Positions 1-6,677 of a stretch of DNA of 64,000 nt are shown here, piece by piece. Numbering within the stretch: the stretch's first letter is position 1; each line of letters opens with the position of its first letter. The stretch spans positions 868,001-932,000 of the forward strand of contig NZ_CP054212.1 of assembly GCF_013285385.1 (NCBI RefSeq), read 5' to 3'. A program made the translations under genes and the position numbers. The notes below the pieces were generated by a model that had not been told where the DNA came from, ran no database searches, and saw only the letters and a list, made by a program, of their open reading frames with translations. Origin of the DNA: Paramixta manurensis. GTDB lineage: Bacteria; Pseudomonadota; Gammaproteobacteria; Enterobacterales; Enterobacteriaceae.

Positions 1-720
1 GAAAAAAGCGTCACCGGTTGTTCAGATAACAGCTATACCGATAACGTCACTGTCGTCACCGACAAAACCATCAGCACCAAAGCGGCAGACCGTATTATGT
101 TTGATGCCGCGAACCAGATTGTTTACGGGCAGACTATTGATGCAAAAGGCGTGGCGTCGGAAGTAAACCATGCACCATTCAATAAAGATGCTAAAGCTCA
201 GCTTATAAGCGCGCCTGGGACACAACATGTCCCTAATGATTATATGAAGGCCGCTTCAGGGGCTTCTATCGCGGGCGCAACAAAAGTTGTTTATAAAAAA
301 GGTGTAGTAACAGATATTAATGGGGTTGATCAACTGACTGTAGATGAAAATCAGATAGTTGATATTAAAGGTAATGTATCAAGGAATATTAACGGTACTT
401 GGTTTGAGAATGTTGATGGCGATATTACTATTAATGCAAAAAGTATTACTTTTAATGCGAAAACATCTATAACAAGTAATGCTAAATCTGTAAATGATAA
501 TGGTGATATCGAATTAGTTAAATGGACTCCTTATTCAGGCGAAATAAAAGGATTTTCTGCAGGACTTACTATGCTTGAGTCAAATTATACGGCGATGAAT
601 TTTAACCGAGCTGAGTTTGAAATGGGAACGGCAAACGGAAGAGCAAAGTTTACCAATGCAGTAAATGTAGTTGTTGATGGTATTAAAAGTAATTTTGCAA
701 AACTAACTACATTTTTTTAA
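1..720 (+). CDS. vgrG: Type VI secretion spike protein VgrG, 3' end only
   Basis: The reading frame is open from the first base and stops at 718-720, giving the last 239 residues of a longer protein. The segment is rich in short alternating repeats with Asn, Asp, Gly, Val and Ile (for example DITINAKSITFNAKTSITSN), the look of the C-terminal beta-helix of a VgrG spike. VgrG trimers cap the T6SS Hcp tube and carry effectors or PAAR tips. No toxin motif is visible in this tail. DNA is of ordinary composition for about the first 200 bases and then becomes AT-rich, suggesting an exchanged tail. Identity as VgrG rests on repeat character and on the DUF2169/DUF3540/DUF4150 neighbours, because the conserved gp27/gp5 core lies outside the window. 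Confidence 0.75.
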   Translation, partial: EKSVTGCSDNSYTDNVTVVTDKTISTKAADRIMFDAANQIVYGQTIDAKGVASEVNHAPFNKDAKAQLISAPGTQHVPNDYMKAASGASIAGATKVVYKKGVVTDINGVDQLTVDENQIVDIKGNVSRNINGTWFENVDGDITINAKSITFNAKTSITSNAKSVNDNGDIELVKWTPYSGEIKGFSAGLTMLESNYTAMNFNRAEFEMGTANGRAKFTNAVNVVVDGIKSNFAKLTTFF

Positions 721-733
721 AATGAGGAAAAAA

Positions 734-1084
734 ATGTCATATACGACAATTATTGGGATTATTGCAGTTATTATCCTTTTTTCACTAGCAATAAAAAAGG
801 GATTTAAAGAAAGAGCTTTACTTGATAATGGAGTATCAACTACAGCAGAAGTTTTATCTGTGAAACAGCTAGCTTCAGTTGGTAACGGGGGATACAAAAT
901 ATCGATGAAGTTGAAGTATAAAACTCAAACTGGAGATGATTTTTTGATCGATTATAAAAATGGATATAGTGCGGTAACCCTACCCTATTTAAAAAAAGGG
1001 AGTTTTATACCTATTAAATATGACAGGAAAGATCCTGGAAAAATTGTTGTTGATTTGCCGTCGTTGATGGAAGGTAGTAATTAG
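734..1084 (+). CDS. DUF3592-like one-TM small protein (array copy 1)
   Basis: 116 residues. An ATG also lies at 722, but the second ATG at 734 has an AGGA box 7-8 bases upstream, so 734 is preferred. Residues 4-20 form a hydrophobic segment followed at once by KKGFKER, which by the positive-inside rule puts the C-terminal domain in the cytoplasm. The rest has the small beta-rich pattern shared by the array: a NGVSTTAEVLSVKQ stretch, then a closing G-x-x-I-P-I-K-Y-D-x-x-D-P motif typical of DUF3592. It begins 13 bases after the vgrG stop and is probably co-transcribed with it. The first gene behind a VgrG is often an immunity or adaptor gene, so an immunity role is plausible but unproven. Confidence 0.7.
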   Translation: MSYTTIIGIIAVIILFSLAIKKGFKERALLDNGVSTTAEVLSVKQLASVGNGGYKISMKLKYKTQTGDDFLIDYKNGYSAVTLPYLKKGSFIPIKYDRKDPGKIVVDLPSLMEGSN

Positions 1085-1142
1085 TTTATTAAGAACCGAT
1101 TTATCTTTATTAAGAATGCTGATGTAATGATGAGAAGGAAAT

Positions 1143-1526
1143 ATGTCAGTATCAAGTGTTGTAAATGTTATTTTGACCATAATAATATTTGCTATTGCTT
1201 TATATATAGCAAATAGAGTAATAAAAGGATCTCAACGCCGAGAGGAAATATTGACTGCAAGTGGTAGGCCTGCCAAAGCAACGATATTATCCATGAAGCA
1301 AAATGGATTATTTTTAAATAATAATCCTGTATTGGATCTTAAATTAAAAATTGAGTTATTAAACGAACCACATTCATGGTTGGTAGAAAAACATCAGGAA
1401 ACGGCAATGCTGATCGCAGTAGCCTCCTATGAAGTTGGTGGGGTATATGAAGCACGTGTAGGAAAAAATGATAATGATATTCTGTTAGTCAAAGATGCTA
1501 GCGGAAAATCCATTCGGATAGAGTAA
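1143..1526 (+). CDS. DUF3592-like one-TM small protein (array copy 2, sub-family B)
   Basis: 127 residues with a good ribosome site (GAAGGA about 4 bases before ATG). An N-terminal membrane segment at residues 6-24 is followed by basic residues (RVIKGSQRRE), predicting a cytoplasmic C-terminus. It is a full-length paralog of the gene at 2965-3348 and has the same length. The last 49 residues (from WLVEKHQE) differ at a single position (Ser/Pro), while the first 78 residues are much more diverged. This abrupt change points to gene conversion or a swapped 3' half. No enzymatic motif is seen. Function is unknown; it is part of the vgrG-linked array. Confidence 0.75.
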   Translation: MSVSSVVNVILTIIIFAIALYIANRVIKGSQRREEILTASGRPAKATILSMKQNGLFLNNNPVLDLKLKIELLNEPHSWLVEKHQETAMLIAVASYEVGGVYEARVGKNDNDILLVKDASGKSIRIE

Positions 1527-1564
1527 GTAATATCGTTAATTAATATGATTTAATTATCTAAACC

Positions 1565-1662
1565 TGAGTTGTCGGTAAAAACGGCAACTCAGAATGCGGA
1601 ACCAAGATCAGCGTTATGGATATGCTGGCTGGGGCTAGTTTTTGTAAAAAACGTTGTCTATT
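1565..1662 (+). repeat. Leader repeat, copy 1 of 3, with stem-loop
   Basis: This non-coding stretch upstream of the gene at 1686 resembles the leaders at about 4470-4575 and 5740-5838. The shared order of blocks is GTTGTC-x-x-TAAA, then CAACTCA/TATCTCAGAGTGC-like, then GATATGC-like and TTTTTGTAA-like. Copy 1 also contains a 9-bp stem (1565-1573 with 1583-1591, loop GGTAAAAAC). The similarity suggests that gene and leader were duplicated as one unit. The role of the leader is unknown. Confidence 0.5.
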
Positions 1663-1685
1663 TCCGTATTATTTTTAGAGGCTAT

Positions 1686-2066
1686 ATGGATATTGTGAAA
1701 AATATATTTTATTTTTTTCTTGCTGTTGTCGCTATAGTTGGTTTTTTTAAGGTCGTTATTACTATGGGGATTATTCCCATTAGGGAAGGAATAGTAGAAG
1801 CTAATATTCTAAAAAAAGGTATTGCGGTAAATGCAGATATTATATCAGTCAATCAAACTGAATATTGGGGGGGGAATAAACCAATATGTGCAGTGACTGT
1901 GCGTTACAAAACGAAAGAAGGGATTGAATATACCTCAACGGTCAAGAAAGCACTTGATGTGAACGAAGTAAAACATTTTGTTGCTGGGAACGGTACGACG
2001 ATTAAATACCATCCTGAAAAACCTAAGAATATTGCGATTTATGATCGTCCTTTAATTTTAGACTGA
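1686..2066 (+). CDS. DUF3592-like one-TM small protein (array copy 3)
   Basis: 126 residues from the ATG at 1686, which has AGAGG about 5 bases upstream. A longer frame opens at 1569, but those 39 extra codons cover the repeated leader and have no ribosome site, so they are not included. Residues 7-28 are hydrophobic. The soluble part keeps the array pattern: a KKGIAVNADIISVNQ stretch, a YKTKEGIEY strand, and the closing FVAGNGTTIKYHPEKPKNIAI. It is most like the copies at 2244 and 6678 in its G-x-x-x-x-I-K-Y-x-P ending. No catalytic motif is recognised. Confidence 0.65.
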   Translation: MDIVKNIFYFFLAVVAIVGFFKVVITMGIIPIREGIVEANILKKGIAVNADIISVNQTEYWGGNKPICAVTVRYKTKEGIEYTSTVKKALDVNEVKHFVAGNGTTIKYHPEKPKNIAIYDRPLILD

Positions 2067-2083
2067 TACATAAGCAGATATAG

Positions 2084-2179
2084 GATACCCAGACATTTAA
2101 TAACGGCAACAGCATTACTATCGAGCAGGATGATAAATTGACAATTGGAGTCGATGGCCGTCAAGAGTATATGGTATGA
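2084..2179 (+). pseudogene. Orphan C-terminal coding fragment, not DUF3592
   Basis: An open stretch of 31 codons, directly preceded by an in-frame TAG at 2081, encodes DTQTFNNGNSITIEQDDKLT followed by IGVDGRQEYMV and a stop. It has no start codon or ribosome site. The alternating Asn/Gly/Ile/Thr pattern looks like a beta-repeat tail, possibly from a T6SS spike-type protein, and not like the membrane-anchored array members. It is probably the 3' scar of a lost gene. The assignment is tentative because the fragment is short. Confidence 0.35.
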
Positions 2180-2243
2180 GTGGAAAAGTTTAGAGATGTG
2201 CTTTCATGGCTAGCGTACTTATGCAAGCACAATGAGGTTTACT

Positions 2244-2651
2244 ATGTTTTTTATTAAGTTCCTTAAAGATAATGCGAGCGACCCATTTTTTTATATCGTT
2301 CTGATTGTTGTTGGGGTGTTTATATATGCTTTTATTAGTATTTATATAAATAATAGAAGAAAGAATAATATTAAAAGAAATAGCATTGAAACTATTGCCA
2401 CTATAATTAGTATTCGAAGCATGCCGGGTGAAAACTCAGCTTATGTAAATGTTGAATTTAAAGTGGCTTACCAGGATAACGAGGGGAAAAGGCACCTTTC
2501 AATCGGTAATTCAGTCATTGATGTAACAGACCTTCAGAAATATCAGCCAGGTAATGAATTGCCAATAAAATATATTAAAGGTCAATTTGATAAATTTTAT
2601 ATTAACATAGTTAATCCAATGCAAAGTAGAACTTTAAAGATTAATAATTAA
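2244..2651 (+). CDS. DUF3592-like one-TM small protein (array copy 4)
   Basis: 135 residues. The frame also has an ATG at 2232, but the ATG at 2244 has AGG as ribosome site in the preceding 12 bases, the same arrangement as at 734, and is preferred. A membrane segment at about residues 14-34 is followed by a strongly basic NNRRKNNIKRN, so the C-terminal domain should be cytoplasmic. The body has an ETIATIISIRSMPG stretch and the closing YQPGNELPIKYIKGQFDKFYI, close to the 6678-7049 copy (FQPGNTVPIKYNPKEKDQI). Function unknown. Confidence 0.7.
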   Translation: MFFIKFLKDNASDPFFYIVLIVVGVFIYAFISIYINNRRKNNIKRNSIETIATIISIRSMPGENSAYVNVEFKVAYQDNEGKRHLSIGNSVIDVTDLQKYQPGNELPIKYIKGQFDKFYINIVNPMQSRTLKINN

Positions 2652-2655
2652 TTTT

Positions 2656-2793
2656 TTGATCGCGATTGATAATTATAAACCCGGAATGAATATTTTTATC
2701 ATATACGCTAAGGATAGTAATAAGGTGTTCCTTGATAAGCATAACCCATTAATGAAGCGATATAAGTACACTGAAACAAGGAAAAGTAAATAA
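2656..2793 (+). pseudogene. C-terminal remnant of a DUF3592-like copy
   Basis: Between the genes at 2244 and 2965 an open frame with no start encodes IDNYKPGMNIFIIYAKDSNK and continues to KYTETRKSK before a TAA at 2791-2793. The Y-K-P-G-x-x-I-x-I-I-Y-A-K-D-x-N-K pattern matches the last third of the array proteins. The N-terminal membrane part is missing, so this is the 3' scar of a deleted copy. The remainder of the gap up to 2964 shows no coding sequence; its last 60 bases resemble the stretch before 5127. Confidence 0.6.
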
Positions 2794-2964
2794 AGATAAT
2801 TTATTAATATTTCTGATGGTGAACTATATGTTTGTATAACAATATGAAATAAACATAGAGTAAATGATGTTATTTATTAACTTGAATTATTCATCTGTGA
2901 TGTTTTAAAAGTTTTAGGACAGATCTTTTTTCGCTTTATATATTCTTTTAAAGGATGCTTGATT

Positions 2965-3348
2965 ATGTCGATTTTTGGTGTGGTTAATGTAGTTGGCACA
3001 TTATTAATTATTGCCGTATGCTTTTATATTGCCAATCGGATTGTAAAAAACTCACAAAAAAGAGAATGGGAATTGACGAATAATGGTGTGGTTGTTTCGG
3101 CTACTATCCTTTCGATGAAACAAACCGGGCTTTTTCTTAACAACAACCCAGTCCTGGAGCTTAATTTAAGAGTCAAGTCAGAAAAAGAGCAACGTACCTG
3201 GTTGGTAGAAAAGCATCAGGAAACGGCAATGCTGATCGCCGTAGCCTCCTATGAAGTTGGTGGAGTATATGAGGCTCGCGTAGGCAAAAATGATAATGAT
3301 ATTCTGTTAGTCAAAGATGCTAGCGGAAAGCCCATTCGGATAGAGTAA
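2965..3348 (+). CDS. DUF3592-like one-TM small protein (array copy 5, sub-family B)
   Basis: 127 residues from the ATG at 2965. A TTG at 2959 could add two residues, but the ATG gives exactly the length of the paralog at 1143-1526 and AAAGGA lies 10 bases upstream. The membrane segment at residues 5-23 is followed by NRIVKNSQKRE. The final 150 coding bases match the 1143 copy at 141 positions, with 8 of 9 differences silent, against a much more diverged 5' half. About 60 bases of upstream sequence plus the first 12 codons recur at 5070-5165 in front of a truncated third copy. Confidence 0.75.
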   Translation: MSIFGVVNVVGTLLIIAVCFYIANRIVKNSQKREWELTNNGVVVSATILSMKQTGLFLNNNPVLELNLRVKSEKEQRTWLVEKHQETAMLIAVASYEVGGVYEARVGKNDNDILLVKDASGKPIRIE

Positions 3349-3465
3349 ATAAAACTATTGGTATAAAGATATTTAATCCGCAGACATAATTACATCAAAG
3401 TTGGATATGAATCTGACAAGAATCGTAATTAATGAATCTCCTCATTCTTATAAATGAAAGTGAGT

Positions 3466-3840
3466 ATGAAAATAGCAGATATTGCAATGTATACGGTTTT
3501 TGTTATAGCCGCAGTTTTGATTGTTTTTTGTTGTGTCGCCATTATAAATTCTATTCGTGACACGAAGAAAAATAATTTCATAAGAGAAAATGGAATTATT
3601 AGTGACGCTATAATTGTTAAAGTTCATCAGGAGGACGTACAAAATATCGAAGGATGGTTGCAATTAATAGTAACGGTAAAATATAAGGATATTCAAAATA
3701 AAGAAATACAAGCTATAAAAGATATTGGAGTGAAAAATATATTATCTAATCAATTTCAGGTTGGAAGCCATCTACAAATAAAATATGTTCCTGAACGCTC
3801 TGGTGATATTATCGTGCTTCACGAAGGAGCGAAGAATTAA
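3466..3840 (+). CDS. DUF3592-like one-TM small protein (array copy 6, sub-family F)
   Basis: 124 residues from the ATG at 3466, preceded by a GTGAG ribosome-site-like run. An ATG at 3454 would add four residues but lacks a ribosome site. A hydrophobic span at residues 7-27 is followed by INSIRDTKKNNFIRE, predicting an inside C-terminus. It pairs with the copy at 5207-5575: both carry the block V-Q-N-I-E-G in the same place and a closing G-x-x-x-x-I-x-x-x-P-x-x-S-x-x-I-I-V. Function unknown. Confidence 0.7.
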   Translation: MKIADIAMYTVFVIAAVLIVFCCVAIINSIRDTKKNNFIRENGIISDAIIVKVHQEDVQNIEGWLQLIVTVKYKDIQNKEIQAIKDIGVKNILSNQFQVGSHLQIKYVPERSGDIIVLHEGAKN

Positions 3841-3870
3841 TTTATAATGAATTTTTTATAAGTTTTAAAT

Positions 3871-3942
3871 GGAAAAAGAGTTGGATATTTTTATAAACTA
3901 AAGTAACCCAATAAAAAATGGATGATATTGGGTGAAAAGTTG
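3871..3942 (+). pseudogene. C-terminal remnant of an H-type DUF3592 copy
   Basis: Reading from 3871 gives KRVGYFYKLK, a TAA, then PNKKWMILGE in the same frame. This lines up with RKVDIFYKPDDPNKIWMILGGE at the end of the intact gene at 4576-4935. The nucleotide match is also plain (both contain ATGGATGATATTGGG). It is a short decayed 3' end with an internal stop and no 5' part. The next bases up to 4028 hold nothing recognisable apart from the ribosome site of the following gene. Confidence 0.6.
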
Positions 3943-4028
3943 AAGATGTTCAATTTATTATGAATGTATATAATGCGATTGTGTAGGTTTAGTTAACAGA
4001 AACAATAATACTTACGTAAGGAGATGGA

Positions 4029-4411
4029 ATGGATTTTGATTTTATTGCACAACATTCATTGTGGCTAGGAATTATTATCTCTGTGGTGTTTTATTAGGTT
4101 TCCATTTTGCATTTAGAGACCAAAATAAACAGCTTTCCGATGTTAAAGTCTGGTTGAAAAAAGATAAATGGGCGGGAGATATACTATCAACGCAACTGGA
4201 TTCATGGCAGCAAACTAATACGAGGTACGGTAACGATTTTTTCTATGATTTTTGTTTTTATGCTGATTTAGAAGGCGTTAACAAGCTTTACTCTGCAAAA
4301 GCTTTGGTCAGGCTGAGTGAGGTGCATTTATCAAGGCCTGGGTTAATAATCTATGTTAAACATGGAGCAAAAGGTAAGATGGCTGTTATAAGTATCAATT
4401 ATAGCCCTTGA
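4029..4411 (+). pseudogene. Frameshifted small membrane protein of the array (copy 7)
   Basis: An AAGGAG box 5 bases before the ATG at 4029 starts MDFDFIAQHSLWLGIIISVV, which ends at a TAG at 4095. The preceding base frame continues openly as LLGFHFAFRDQNKQLSDVK and on to a stop at 4409-4411. Joining the two near the TTTT run at about 4090 would give one membrane segment followed by a soluble domain with FYADLEGVNKLYSAKALVR and YVKHGAKGKMAVISI, the overall plan of the array proteins. A single lost base explains this. No convincing slippery site for programmed frameshifting is present, so I call it a pseudogene. Confidence 0.6.
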
Positions 4412-4469
4412 GTAAGCCAGTTAAGCTGGTACATTAACTACTCAACCAGAGTCAATAATATTTTTTTTG

Positions 4470-4575
4470 CTATTTTTAAGTTGTCAATAAAGAAAAGCTC
4501 TGGCAACTCATCGTGCTGAACGTAAAGTAACATCATGTATATGCCGGATGGGACTAATATTTATAAGCGATTTTT
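4470..4575 (+). repeat. Leader repeat, copy 2 of 3
   Basis: The sequence directly upstream of the gene at 4576 shares ordered blocks with the leaders at 1565-1662 and 5740-5838: AGTTGTC-AATAAAGAAAA, CAACTCATCGTGCTGAA, a short ATATGC block and a final TAAGCGATTTTTATG (TAAGTGGTTTTTATG in copy 3). This supports duplication of gene plus leader. No promoter is claimed. Confidence 0.5.
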
Positions 4576-4935
4576 ATGATTAATATTATCATTTGGTTTG
4601 TTGGGGCAAGTGTTTTAGCAATAGTTCTCGCTATATCATTTAGTCTTTGGACAGGAAGTGTTTACAATGATTTCAAAAAAAATGGGATAAAGACTGAAGC
4701 GGAAATTATTGATATAAAGCAAGTGGCTACATCGAGCGCAGGCTCGCCAGATTGTGTCTTCACGTTAGCGTTTTCTACTGAATCTCACGAAAGAATTCAG
4801 GTGAAGAAAAAACAAGTTGTGCTGACACTTAGCCTGGCAAAACTTGAAAGAGAAAGAAAAGTGGATATTTTTTATAAACCAGACGATCCCAATAAAATAT
4901 GGATGATATTGGGCGGGGAAGAATCAGACAATTAA
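4576..4935 (+). CDS. DUF3592-like one-TM small protein (array copy 8, sub-family H)
   Basis: 119 residues. The start is fixed by alignment with the copy at 5839-6198, which has the same length and the same TTTTTATGATTA context. The hydrophobic segment covers residues 3-24, followed by YNDFKKNGIKTEAEIIDIKQ, a block nearly repeated in the copies at 5839 and 6257. It ends with KVDIFYKPDDPNKIWMILGG. The ribosome site is weak. Three intact relatives (4576, 5839, 6257) and one decayed end (3871) make this the most duplicated sub-family. Function unknown. Confidence 0.7.
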   Translation: MINIIIWFVGASVLAIVLAISFSLWTGSVYNDFKKNGIKTEAEIIDIKQVATSSAGSPDCVFTLAFSTESHERIQVKKKQVVLTLSLAKLERERKVDIFYKPDDPNKIWMILGGEESDN

Positions 4936-5126
4936 ATAGACATAAAAGTAGAGATCAACTGGTAAGTGTGGCCCTACTATTTTATGACAGGGGAAACAGT
5001 GTTCCACAAAGCTATGGCTTTTTGTCGAGCGGCGGTTAATATAACCAAAGTCGAGGCTGCAAAATCGGATAGTAGTAATTTGAGGACAGATATTTTTTCG
5101 CATTATATGTTATTTTATGCTTGATT

Positions 5127-5204
5127 ATGTCGATTTTTGGCGTGGTTAATGTAGTTGGTAGGTTATTAATTACTGCTATGGCAACATTTATTAATGGATC
5201 GTAA
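5127..5204 (+). pseudogene. Truncated N-terminal copy of sub-family B
   Basis: From the ATG at 5127 the frame reads MSIFGVVNVVGRLLITAMAT and ends FINGS before a TAA at 5202. The first 14 residues are almost those of the intact gene at 2965 (MSIFGVVNVVGTLLI). The roughly 50 bases before it (AGGACAGAT, TTTTTTCGC, TGCTTGATT) also match that gene's leader. The stop lies 2 bases before the next gene, as if a deletion fused the start of one copy to the front of the next. The stretch 4936-5126 holds no recognised gene. Confidence 0.65.
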
Positions 5205-5206
5205 AA

Positions 5207-5575
5207 ATGGCAAATATCGGATTAGCGTTTGCGATTATAGTTATTTCTTGCATGTTTGTTTTTTTCTTTATCGTCACAAAAAATACTATATCCATGAACA
5301 GAGATAATGAAAGGATAAAGAATGAAGGGTTTAAAACTGAAGCTGTGATAAAAAAAACGTATCCTGATAAAGTTCAAAATATTGAAGGACGAACTCATAT
5401 CCATTTAGACGTGATGTTTAAAAGGAGTGATGGAACGCCTGTTGAAACAAAAAAAGACATATCGATATTAACTTTTAATAGCAATAGTTATCGGGTAGGA
5501 GAGAAAATAAATATTATTGTCTCTCCTGATGATAGTAATGCAATAATAGTCAATGAAGATAATGTGAAAAATTAG
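5207..5575 (+). CDS. DUF3592-like one-TM small protein (array copy 9, sub-family F)
   Basis: 122 residues. Hydrophobic residues 4-23 are followed by TKNTISMNRDNERIKNEG, consistent with a cytoplasmic C-terminal domain. It is the paralog of 3466-3840, sharing V-Q-N-I-E-G at the same place and a similar ending (YRVGEKINIIVSPDDSNAII). The ATG sits 2 bases after the stop of the truncated copy at 5127, and no clear ribosome site precedes it, so expression could depend on re-initiation from that remnant. Function unknown. Confidence 0.68.
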   Translation: MANIGLAFAIIVISCMFVFFFIVTKNTISMNRDNERIKNEGFKTEAVIKKTYPDKVQNIEGRTHIHLDVMFKRSDGTPVETKKDISILTFNSNSYRVGEKINIIVSPDDSNAIIVNEDNVKN

Positions 5576-5625
5576 AATGTGGTTTTGTTATTTTCCGAAA
5601 CACATAGGTGTCTAAAAGGAATAAA

Positions 5626-5727
5626 ATGGATAGTACCAGGACGAAGATCATTTTAGGCATTGCTTTACTACTGGACATTTACGTCGTGGTGTATTGCCAT
5701 AAAAACGCCGTTCCAATGGCGATTTAA
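5626..5727 (+). CDS. Possible 33-residue membrane peptide
   Basis: A short frame with a good ribosome site (AAAGGA 5-6 bases before ATG) encodes MDSTRTKIILGIALLLDIYV followed by VVYCHKNAVPMAI and a TAA. Residues 8-23 are hydrophobic. It could be a real small membrane peptide, or the N-terminal stub of another array copy whose soluble part was lost. No clear paralog was seen at its N-terminus. Confidence is limited by its length. Confidence 0.35.
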   Translation: MDSTRTKIILGIALLLDIYVVVYCHKNAVPMAI

Positions 5728-5739
5728 TAACCTAAGTCT

Positions 5740-5838
5740 ACGTTGTCGATAAAGAAAAAACGCCGTTATCTCAGAGTGCTGAATGATGAACAACGATATG
5801 CGTAGGTTGGTCTGGACTATTTTTTGTAAGTGGTTTTT
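5740..5838 (+). repeat. Leader repeat, copy 3 of 3
   Basis: Upstream of the gene at 5839 the sequence repeats the blocks of the other two leaders: CGTTGTCGATAAAGAAAAAA, TATCTCAGAGTGCTGAA, GATATGCG, then GACTATTTTTTGTAAGTGG before the ATG. Similarity to copy 2 runs into the start codon of the downstream gene. Confidence 0.5.
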
Positions 5839-6198
5839 ATGATTACTATTATTATTGGGTTCCTCGGGGTTAGTGTTGTCGCAGCAGGTATTGCTATTGC
5901 ACTTTGTTTTTGGACCGGGAATGTTTATGATGAATTTAAAAAGAATGGTATAAAAACGTTAGCAAAGGTCATCGATATTCGAGAGCTATCTACGTCAGGA
6001 AGTATTAAGTGCGAATTTTTACTCGAGTTTCAAACAGTATCAGGTGAAATTAAAAGAATAAAGAAAACAAAATACGTGAGCATGTTAGTTTTAGCGCGTA
6101 TTGATAGAGATAAGCAGGTCGAAATCTATTATAAACCTAATAACTTTAAAAAAATTTGGATCATAACCGGTAATGAAGAAAAGCAATCCAGTCGCTAA
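5839..6198 (+). CDS. DUF3592-like one-TM small protein (array copy 10, sub-family H)
   Basis: 119 residues from the ATG at 5839. A GTG at 5830 would add three residues, but comparison with the same-length copy at 4576 favours the ATG. Residues 3-25 form the membrane segment. The block YDEFKKNGIKTLAKVIDIRE matches YNDFKKNGIKTEAEIIDIKQ of the 4576 copy. The ending QVEIYYKPNNFKKIWIITGN parallels the DUF3592 closing motif. Divergence from its paralog in the middle third suggests a variable recognition surface. Function unknown. Confidence 0.7.
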   Translation: MITIIIGFLGVSVVAAGIAIALCFWTGNVYDEFKKNGIKTLAKVIDIRELSTSGSIKCEFLLEFQTVSGEIKRIKKTKYVSMLVLARIDRDKQVEIYYKPNNFKKIWIITGNEEKQSSR

Positions 6199-6256
6199 TA
6201 GTACATGTATGTGATGAAATTTATCTGATAGCTGCTAACCGCTTAGGGAATTTACT

Positions 6257-6607
6257 ATGCTCAGTGTGATATTATGTTTTTTGGGTGCCAGTGCTATGGC
6301 GATGGTCTTTCTTATTTTGTTTATATTTTTACGCGGTAGCTACTACGATAAATTTAAGCAGGAAGGTGTGCGTACTAAAGCAGAGATAATAAATATTCAG
6401 CAGGTTGCCAGTTCGGGGAGTGGTTCTCCCGTCTGTATTTTTACGCTCTCTTTTAGCACCACCTCTCACGAAAAAATTAATACAACCGTTAAGCAAACGG
6501 TATCTCTCTTGCCGCTAATGCAGATGGAGAGGGTAAAAAAAACGTATATTTATTATTTGCCAAATAGACCTGATAAAGTTTTAATTGACTCAACCACAGA
6601 AGAGTGA
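6257..6607 (+). CDS. DUF3592-like one-TM small protein (array copy 11, sub-family H)
   Basis: 116 residues, with AGGGAA about 6 bases before the ATG. A membrane segment covers residues 2-24, followed by YYDKFKQEGVRTKAEIINIQ. The GSGSPVCIFTLSFSTTSHEK stretch corresponds to SAGSPDCVFTLAFSTESHER in the 4576 copy, so these two are closer to each other than to the 5839 copy. The end is TYIYYLPNRPDKVLID. No catalytic motif is recognised. Confidence 0.7.
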   Translation: MLSVILCFLGASAMAMVFLILFIFLRGSYYDKFKQEGVRTKAEIINIQQVASSGSGSPVCIFTLSFSTTSHEKINTTVKQTVSLLPLMQMERVKKTYIYYLPNRPDKVLIDSTTEE

Positions 6608-6677
6608 AGTCTATAGTTGATGCTAATAAAATATCGGTAATGGGTTAAGCTTTGTGGTCGGAGGGAGATATACAACC

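Noticed and set aside
1569..1685. N-terminal extension of the gene at 1686
   Set aside because: The 39 codons cover the repeated leader with its stem-loop and have no ribosome site, while the ATG at 1686 does.
4080..4100. Programmed -1 frameshift in the gene at 4029
   Set aside because: The site GTG TTT TAT TAG is not an X-XXY-YYZ slippery heptamer and no downstream stem was seen, so a mutation or sequencing error is simpler.
4984..5124. 46-codon frame starting MTGETVFHKAMAF before the truncated copy at 5127
   Set aside because: No ribosome site and no recognisable similarity; its second half overlaps the leader shared with the gene at 2965.
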